NCBI RefSeq assembly: GCF_009730915.1
Contig: NC_052489.1
Location: 248,001-312,000, forward strand
Reading direction: 5' to 3'
Source of the DNA: Dioscorea cayenensis subsp. rotundata
Taxonomy: Eukaryota; Streptophyta; Magnoliopsida; Dioscoreales; Dioscoreaceae
Length of the DNA: 64,000 nt
Shown here piece by piece: positions 57,834 to 64,000 of this stretch (position 1 is its first letter; each line of letters opens with the position of its first letter). Below the pieces are notes generated by a model, which saw only the letters and a list, made by a program, of their open reading frames with translations, made no database searches and was not told where the DNA came from. The position numbers and the translations under genes were made by a program.

Positions 57834-57866
<33 letters not shown>
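57720..57866 (+). promoter_or_regulatory. Probable 5' leader of the second polyphenol oxidase (CT and CAA tracts)
   Basis: A CT run (about 57720-57748) is followed by a CAA trinucleotide run (about 57835-57866) ending 44 nt before the ATG at 57910. Pyrimidine-rich and CAA-rich leaders are common in well-translated plant mRNAs. The reading frame stays open upstream of this ATG but contains no in-frame ATG back to 57808, so 57910 is the likely start. Confidence 0.5.
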
Positions 57867-57909
57867 CAAGTTTGAGCAAACCATCAAAGCAAGAAGCTCA
57901 AGCTCAATA

Positions 57910-59724
57910 ATGGGAATCCTCACCATCCCCTCTTCTTTCTACTCTCACACCAGCTTCTTAAACCAAAGAAGAAGCCGTTTGCCTGCCAAGAGAGCGCATC
58001 TCCTTAGAAGGCCAATATCATGCCAAACCCTGAGCGAGGAACTACACTGCTCTCAAATATTCACCAACACCAACACCAACACCAACACCAACACCAACAC
58101 CAACACTGATTCTAAAGATGAAGCAGCGATGAAGATAGACAGGCGGAAGATGCTGATGATAGGACTAGGAGGGAGCTTACATGGAGCCACAGGAGTAGCA
58201 AGGCAAGCAATAGGGTACCCAATCCAGGCCCCAGATTTCTCCCACTGTCAAACTGCATCCGAAGGCCCAAAACAAGTCAACTGCTGCCTTCCATTGAGCT
58301 CCAGCCCCATTATTGAGTTCAAGCGCCCATCCATCTTGTCACCTCTCCGTGTACGTCCAGCAGCTCAATTTGTCGGCAAAGAATACTTAAAAAAGTATAG
58401 AAAGGCTGTGGAGCTGATGCGTGCTTTACCCCCAGACGATCCTCGGAGTTTCGCTACACAAGCTAAGATCCATTGTGCTTATTGCAACAGTGCGTTTGAT
58501 CAGGGTGGACTACCAGGCATGGAGCTCCAGGTTCATAACTCCTGGCTCTTCTTGCCTTTCCACCGCTGCTACATCTATTTTCATGAGAGAATCCTTGGCC
58601 ACCTCATTGGAGACCAGACTTTTGGCCTTCCCTTCTGGAACTGGGATTCGCCAGCAGGAATGAGGCTGCCGACCTTCTACGATGAGGTTGGCACTTCTCT
58701 TTACGATCCTCTGCGTGACCCCAAGCACCGGAAACATGGTGTGGTGGATCTTGACCACAGTCTCATTGATGACCCCCTCTCTGACTCACAACAGATTTCT
58801 CAGAACCTCAAGCTGATGTACAGGGTAGTGATGACCAACGGCAAGACGGCCGAGTTGTTCATGGGTATGCCATTTCGCGCCGGTGACAACCCGAATCCAG
58901 GGGCAGGTTCCTTGGAGTTACTTCCCCACGGGGCGGTGCACCTATGGACTGGAGACCGTGCTCAGCCATTCATTGAGAACATGGGTACCTTCTACTCGGC
59001 TGCACGAGACCCTATCTTCTATGCTCACCATTCAAATATCGATCGCATGTGGACTGTGTGGCAGAAACACGTGGTCAAGAAGACCATAACCTTCAACGAC
59101 GCCGACTGGCTCGAAACAGCCTTTCTCTTATACGACGAGAACGCTCAGCTTGTGAGAATTAAGGTCAAGGACTGTTTGGACACCACCTGGTTGAGATACA
59201 CTTATCAGGACGTGCGAAACCCTTGGCTCAACGCTCGACCCACTCCCAAGGTACGCAGGTCCAAAGCTAAAGCTAAAGTAGCAGCAGCAGAGACAGCAAC
59301 AGCAACAGCAACAGTAAACAAGGAGAAGATGTTCCCACTAACACTGAGTTCTCCAGTGAGTACCACCGTGAAAAGGCCGAGAGTGAAGAGGAGCAAGGAG
59401 GAAAAAAAGGCTGAGGTTGAGGTGCTGGTGGTGGATGGGATTTTGGCAGTGAAAGAGAAACCAGTGAAGTTTGACGTGTATGTGAATGCGCCTAATGATT
59501 TCGGTCGGCTTGGGCCGGAAGCGAGTGAGTTTGCAGGGTGCTTCCTGAACCCGCAGGCGGGCCACGAGACTCGACATAGGTATACGCTCAGGCTCAACAT
59601 CACGGACCTTGTTGATGAGATTGGTGCTGATGGAGATGGAACCATCACAGTCACCCTGGTGCCCAGAACGTACACTGAGAACCTCGAGATCGGAGCACTC
59701 TGGATTGAATTCTTATCCACATGA
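57910..59724 (+). CDS. PPO: Polyphenol oxidase (catechol oxidase type), second copy, chloroplastic, intronless
   Basis: A 604-residue paralogue of the oxidase at 5674-7464 with the same domain order and lumenal targeting. The transit peptide has a twin-arginine signal (RR at 78-79). CuA ligands are H188, H209 and H218; CuB ligands H340, H344 and H374. C192 is placed for the thioether bridge, E336 is at the waterkeeper position and F361 is the gate. DWL is at 399-401 and KFDV at 520-523. Two differences stand out. Beside the third CuA histidine the first copy has PWHRYYLYF and this one PFHRCYIYF (F217, C220). An Asn-Thr repeat (52-66) from a hexanucleotide tract (58065-58105) lies in the targeting region. 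The linker at 450-470 is Ala/Lys-rich. The start ATG at 57910 gives MGILTIPSS and a typical length. Probably functional, perhaps with changed kinetics. Confidence 0.95.
   Translation: MGILTIPSSFYSHTSFLNQRRSRLPAKRAHLLRRPISCQTLSEELHCSQIFTNTNTNTNTNTNTNTDSKDEAAMKIDRRKMLMIGLGGSLHGATGVARQAIGYPIQAPDFSHCQTASEGPKQVNCCLPLSSSPIIEFKRPSILSPLRVRPAAQFVGKEYLKKYRKAVELMRALPPDDPRSFATQAKIHCAYCNSAFDQGGLPGMELQVHNSWLFLPFHRCYIYFHERILGHLIGDQTFGLPFWNWDSPAGMRLPTFYDEVGTSLYDPLRDPKHRKHGVVDLDHSLIDDPLSDSQQISQNLKLMYRVVMTNGKTAELFMGMPFRAGDNPNPGAGSLELLPHGAVHLWTGDRAQPFIENMGTFYSAARDPIFYAHHSNIDRMWTVWQKHVVKKTITFNDADWLETAFLLYDENAQLVRIKVKDCLDTTWLRYTYQDVRNPWLNARPTPKVRRSKAKAKVAAAETATATATVNKEKMFPLTLSSPVSTTVKRPRVKRSKEEKKAEVEVLVVDGILAVKEKPVKFDVYVNAPNDFGRLGPEASEFAGCFLNPQAGHETRHRYTLRLNITDLVDEIGADGDGTITVTLVPRTYTENLEIGALWIEFLST
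58065..58105 (+). repeat. In-frame (ACCAAC)n minisatellite encoding Asn-Thr repeats
   Basis: Near-perfect hexanucleotide units within the coding sequence of the second oxidase, giving alternating Asn and Thr just before the twin-arginine segment. Length variation by whole units would not break the frame. Confidence 0.9.
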
Positions 59725-59739
59725 ATGCATATCCATGAA

Positions 59740-59741
<2 letters not shown>

Positions 59742-59770
<29 letters not shown>

Positions 59771-59800
59771 GTCTCACAGAGACAGAGAGAGAGAGAGAGC
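59742..59800. repeat. (TG)n and (GA)n microsatellites in the 3' region of the second oxidase
   Basis: A TG run (about 59743-59771) followed by a GA run (about 59779-59800) begins 20 nt after the TGA stop. Confidence 0.9.
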
Positions 59801-59849
59801 CAGCACCGGCGAGTGACAGAGTGAGAAAAGAGCTGTATAACTCTATCAA

Positions 59850-60550
59850 TGCATGGTAAAATTAAAAAGATACTAGATTTATGTACCCGCGCTAACGCTG
59901 CGGGTTAATCATATCTAAAAGGAAGATTCTGAAAGATGAGTATAAATTTTTGGAAAAAAATTTGTTCAGTATCGTTTTTCAATATGAGAAGTATCGCAAG
60001 ATGTGAAAGGTTGAGAAATATATTTCTGGAATATGTTATATTATTTATTGAATAATAAAAAAATGATTTCATTTTCGATGTTTTGAAAGGAAAAAAATAA
60101 TTTTAAGTATTAAGGATTTTATTTAGTTTTTTTCTTTTTTTGTTATAAAAAAATTGAAATAAGATACATATCTAATATATATATATATATATACTGACAT
60201 ACTTCATCATTCAAGAGAATTTGTTCTAACTTTATCATTACGTAAATATTAATTTAAGAGTAATGTTGTTGTTCAAGTTCTCATCTTCAACTAAAAAAAA
60301 TAAACAGAAAAGGGGGAAAAAGTGAAATAACTTCATCCCATGCATGGTTGTATTATGGATGTGTATCGGAGGCGAGTGGAGTGTTCAACGTTGTCATCCA
60401 TAGCGAGGGAAGGTTGAGATCAATCGAGTGCCTAAAGATGGGATTTTTGGGAGATGAATGCGAGGAATATTCCCTGTAATCATAATTTAAAATAATCAAT
60501 AATAATGATTGAAAAAGGAACATATTATAAATAGTATTCAAAAATTTTAT
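59850..60550. other. AT-rich intergenic DNA
   Basis: No gene recognised. Contains a TA run near 60176-60193. Confidence 0.55.
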
Positions 60551-60556
60551 AATTAT

Positions 60557-62104
60557 TACTTGAGTTTTTTTCAATTAATTCCTTTGCATTTTGAAGAAGA
60601 AATGATGATCTGCGTGCGACTAGGGTTGATGAACCCTTCTTCTAGAACTTTGTCGATGAATGAAAGTAGCGAGTTATAATATCCATCAACATTTAACAAA
60701 ACCAATCTGGAAAAAAAGTATAAGTAAGTTATGTATCATCTTTTTTTATAATTTCATGTGTGTATATAGAGAATTGAGATCAAATTACCGGTTTTGTTAT
60801 GTATGCCTAATTGTGCCCAGACTAATTACTTCAAAAAAAGTTCTTCAAGAGTTCCATAACCTCCTGAATATTAAAAGACAATATACTTAAATTAGTAATT
60901 TTTTTATTTTTTGTATTTATAGTTATCTATGGAAGAAAGTAGATATAATAATCAATTAGAGAATATATGAATTTTTAAGTATAATGAGTGATAAAAGAGT
61001 GGTAACAAAATTAAAGTATTTTGAAAATGTTATTTTTCAATTATAGATCAGTGTTCTATGTTAACTATTAGTAAGCTTTGCAAATGGATATATAATACAA
61101 ATTTTATAGAACTTAGTTTATGCGTATTTTTAGTGATCCACATGAGGAAAGTGTATTTTTTTCATTATATTTTTCATTGAAAGTTTGAACTGCAAGCATT
61201 AATATATATTCGATATACAAAACTAAAAGAAAATGAGTTTTCATTATATGTGATATTATGTGATAATAAATGCAATTTATATACTAACCTGGCAAAGCAA
61301 TAAAGGCATCAGCATAGTTGCCCATCTCTGCTTTCCTATGGTGCATGTCTATAACCATTTTTACTTCTCCGACAGTGACACCGCTTATCCCGAAATTCAA
61401 ATGGAAAAAAATGGAAAAATTACATACAAATATAGTATTGTATAATATGTTTTCATATGTATGGACAATTGCAGGGATATGTTTTTTCATTAAAGGGCAT
61501 GAAAAAAATATACACATAAAAAATAATGGAAGAAAAATGAAACAATTTATTGTCATACCTCTCTACCCATTAGAGCTTTTGGAATGACACTAAATACACA
61601 GATAAAAGATTTCGTTAATAACTTTAGCAAATTTTCATTAAATAAATGAAGGTATTTTTTTTTGGAAAATGTTTGGGGAAAAGAGATCCATACCCTATAA
61701 CATTTCTACCACCATTAAATACAGTCTGGGAAATCAAACCCATTAATCCAATACTTCCTCCTCCATATACCAAATCAATGTTCTTCAACACCGACAATGG
61801 TAACATTTGGCAAAAATATTTCATCGGTGTTTAAGAATTTACTCATATTTTTAAGAAGAAAAAAATTGAGAAGAGGAAAAAGGAAGGAGGAGAATTGTAA
61901 GATAAATAATAATAACTATGTAGATAGAAACCAAACCAGTTCTTTGCCAAGATTTATAGCAGCATCTTGGTAACTTTTTTTCTTTCCTGTACTACTACCG
62001 CAAAAAAACATGATCGATTTGAACTTGGATGCAGTGCTTTTTCTTTTCTTCCTCCATTTTTTTCTTTTTTTAGTTTTTTCTTTGGTTGGGTTGAAACCTA
62101 ACAA
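60557..62104 (-). pseudogene. LOG-type cytokinin riboside 5'-monophosphate phosphoribohydrolase, disrupted
   Basis: LOG enzymes release active cytokinin bases from their ribotides. Exon-like blocks in order: 61937-62104 ([17 protein letters not shown]), 61694-61782 ([16 protein letters not shown]), 61559-61589 ([10 protein letters not shown]), 61289-61388 ([25 protein letters not shown]), 60789-60863 (GGYGTLEEL, WAQLGIHNK) and 60557-60706 ([23 protein letters not shown], then NAKELIEK). The layout matches intact LOG genes and the catalytic GGYGTLEE motif survives. It is broken by a TAA after GTLEELFLK, by one-base shifts at the end of that exon and in the last one, and by a missing acceptor AG before 61388. 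The exon 1 ATG at 62104 gives an unusually basic N-terminus and is uncertain. Confidence 0.8.
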
Positions 62105-63500
62105 TTTGAATGGATATCATCCATTATATGTGGAGAACACGATTTAACTTTATTGAGAATAAATTAATACATATACATTATTAAAGGTCTTATCTTGTTG
62201 TGTCATGTCAATTATTGACATAATTGAAACAATATAAAGTTAAAGGAATGTCAAACTTTGTAAAATGTTTAGAAGATAAAAACAAATGATTAATAGCTGG
62301 AGATTGACAAACATTGTAGTAGTTAATTAAAAAATGTTAAGCTTGATAAAAATGACTATGTATTTTTTATGCTTTAGTATTTTTTTATATTTAAGGCATA
62401 TATTATGTTTAAGGTGATATATAATGATTTAAATTAAGCAAAGTTAGATTATTATTATATTTTTCTATTCTTGAAGTTTTACTTTGAGGGATATTTGTTC
62501 TGTTATGGATGCAAGTTACATGTCCTGCTATGATTGAGAGAGCTTACTTTTTACTTTTTACTCCAATATATATATATTAAGCTTTTGTTTGATGGACATT
62601 TGTTTTGTTATGATTAGAAGAGAAATGTCTTATTATGATTGAAAGAGCTTTCCTTCTTTTTTTTTTTCAAACCCTAGCCACTTTGTAATCAACACTTTGG
62701 ATCTCTCATCTTCTCTCCCACTCTCCTCTTTTTTCTTTGGCGAGTCACTTTCCTAGGCTATAGGGTTAATTTTGCTAGTTTGATTTGTATCTTTTGACAG
62801 ATTTGTTTTTTTCTTATTAAAAAGTTTCAATCATATCTTTTTTTGTTTATATACTGCATGTAAAGCGAGTACAATGCCTAAGCGAGATAATATTATTTTT
62901 TTATAGTATAATATATATTATATAGTTTTTAGCTCTAGGTGTAGAATCGCTTAGCTTGATTCGTATCTGTTGATAGGATGTTTTCTTTAAATGCGGCATT
63001 AATTCTTTTGAGAGGAATTAGGATTCAGGTTTAGATTTTCTTAGTTTAATTGATGTGGATGATGGGAGATAGAATATATGAGTGAGATAATATTATGATA
63101 GTGAAATAATCTAAATTGTGTTTTTGTGAATAATTGCTATATGATTGTTATTATTGATATTATTAATATTGTTATATATGATATATTATTTTTAAAATAT
63201 TTCATGATATAATAAGTATTTGTACATTTATGTATATGTTTTTATTGTTTTCTAAAAAGATATTTTTGGAGGATTTAATTTGTTAATTGTCTTTACATTT
63301 GTAAGATTTTTGTTAAGATTAGTCTTCCATGTATTTTTCGAGTAGTTTTATGGGTGAAGAGAATAAATACAAATAACATATAGGTAATGTCAGTGTATAT
63401 TTATGATATATATAAATAATTTATTTTTATATCTAAAAGATCTAATATTATATTATATAATGAATATGGTGGGAAGAACATGCTATGTTAAATTTGAGAC
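62105..63500. other. AT-rich intergenic DNA upstream of the glutaredoxin gene
   Basis: No gene recognised. An AT-rich stretch at 63410-63465 could contain the core promoter of the gene that follows, but no single TATA box is clear. Confidence 0.55.
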
Positions 63501-63522
63501 TATTTGAGAGTGAGAGATTGTG

Positions 63523-63885
63523 ATGGAGCAATTACTGATGGTAGCAATCAAAGAGGAAGGTTTGATACCAATTGTCGAGAGAAGTATGGTGGTGATTGTA
63601 GGTAGAAGAGGTTGTCACATGAATTACGCTGCTCAGAGATTGTTGGAAAAATTGAAAGCTTATCCAACAATGCATGAAGTTAGTGAAGAGTTTGTAGTGA
63701 GGATGACATTCATGCGTATCCTTGGAAGGACCCTCAGAGGAGATGATAAGATTTTAGCTGCACCGTTGTTTCCAGTGATATTTATTGGGGGAAAACTGGT
63801 TGGGGGTTTGGATCGGCTCATAGCTATTCATGTCACTGGCAAGCTTATTCCTATGTTGAAAGAAGCTGGTGCTATTTGGCTCTGA
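63523..63885 (+). CDS. CC-type (class III, GRX480/ROXY-like) glutaredoxin with altered active site
   Basis: A single-exon gene for 120 residues, normal for land-plant CC-type glutaredoxins, which bind TGA transcription factors and act in nucleus and cytosol. The fold is recognisable: VVIVGRRG before the active site, the cis-proline region FPVIFIGGKLVGGLDRLIAIHV (about 83-104) and the C-terminal KEAGAIWL, close to the ALWL motif needed for TGA and TOPLESS-type contacts in ROXY proteins. The usual active site CC(M/L)(C/G/S) is CHMN here (31-34): the first cysteine is kept, the second is His and the fourth position Asn. The RRGC context and GGLDRL favour the GRX480 branch. I chose the ATG at 63523; no in-frame upstream ATG is needed. 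The frame is intact, so it is probably expressed, but thiol chemistry may be reduced. Confidence 0.8.
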   Translation: MEQLLMVAIKEEGLIPIVERSMVVIVGRRGCHMNYAAQRLLEKLKAYPTMHEVSEEFVVRMTFMRILGRTLRGDDKILAAPLFPVIFIGGKLVGGLDRLIAIHVTGKLIPMLKEAGAIWL

Positions 63886-64000
63886 GTGGTTTGTTATATT
63901 TTTCCTATTTCATAATTATAATTAACATAATATATATAATGTATGTATTGTTTTAATTGTGCTCTCTACTTTGTGTTATCATTATTTTATTTCTTCTCTC

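Noticed and set aside
57808..57909. N-terminal extension of the second oxidase with a poly-Gln stretch
   Set aside because: It would start at TTG and the Gln run is the CAA tract of the probable leader; the first ATG at 57910 gives a normal oxidase N-terminus.
59205..59849. 214-residue minus-strand frame over the end of the second polyphenol oxidase
   Set aside because: Antisense shadow of the KFDV-domain coding region extended through a TG repeat; Ser/Thr/Ala-rich with no homology I recognise.

Overview
The window is nuclear DNA from a flowering plant. Genes carry introns with GT/AG borders, intergenic DNA is AT-rich, transposon debris of several classes is everywhere, and three genes encode plastid proteins with twin-arginine thylakoid-lumen signals. 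I cannot fix the species; nothing bacterial, viral or organellar was seen. There is one assembly gap of exactly 1000 N (30504-31503).

Layout. 1-5.6 kb: AT-rich DNA with microsatellites and small retroposed fragments. 5.67-7.46 kb (minus): an intronless polyphenol oxidase gene. 7.7-18.2 kb: transposon-rich block with nested non-autonomous DNA elements, a LINE-like coding remnant, a 5'-truncated LINE tail with target-site duplications, a local tandem duplication whose second copy took a SINE, a long-TIR Mutator-like element and a hAT MITE with a perfect 8-bp duplication. 19.9-23.1 kb: a decayed CACTA (En/Spm) element with a Transposase_24-type pseudogene and a subterminal repeat array. 25.0-26.3 kb: a brassinosteroid-signalling-kinase (BSK) pseudogene. 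31.7-52.4 kb (plus): a very large BEACH-WD40 gene of the SPIRRIG type, 30 exons seen, its 5' end missing at the gap. 54.2-55.6 kb (minus): a five-exon gene for lumenal FKBP13. 57.9-59.7 kb (plus): a second intronless polyphenol oxidase. 60.6-62.1 kb (minus): a cytokinin-activating LOG pseudogene. 63.5-63.9 kb (plus): a CC-type (GRX480/ROXY-like) glutaredoxin with an altered active site.

How the genes relate. The two polyphenol oxidases and FKBP13 are all predicted to enter the thylakoid lumen through the Tat route, and FKBP13 and the second oxidase are divergently transcribed with 2.3 kb between their start codons. The oxidases are paralogues about 50 kb apart in opposite orientation. The BEACH gene, the LOG and BSK pseudogenes and the glutaredoxin look like unrelated neighbours.

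I saw no convincing new multi-gene system. The most informative points are the missing 5' end and one frame-critical splice site of the BEACH gene, the CHMN active site of the glutaredoxin, the changed CuA surroundings of the second oxidase, and the readable order of transposon insertion and duplication events at 15.4-18.2 kb.
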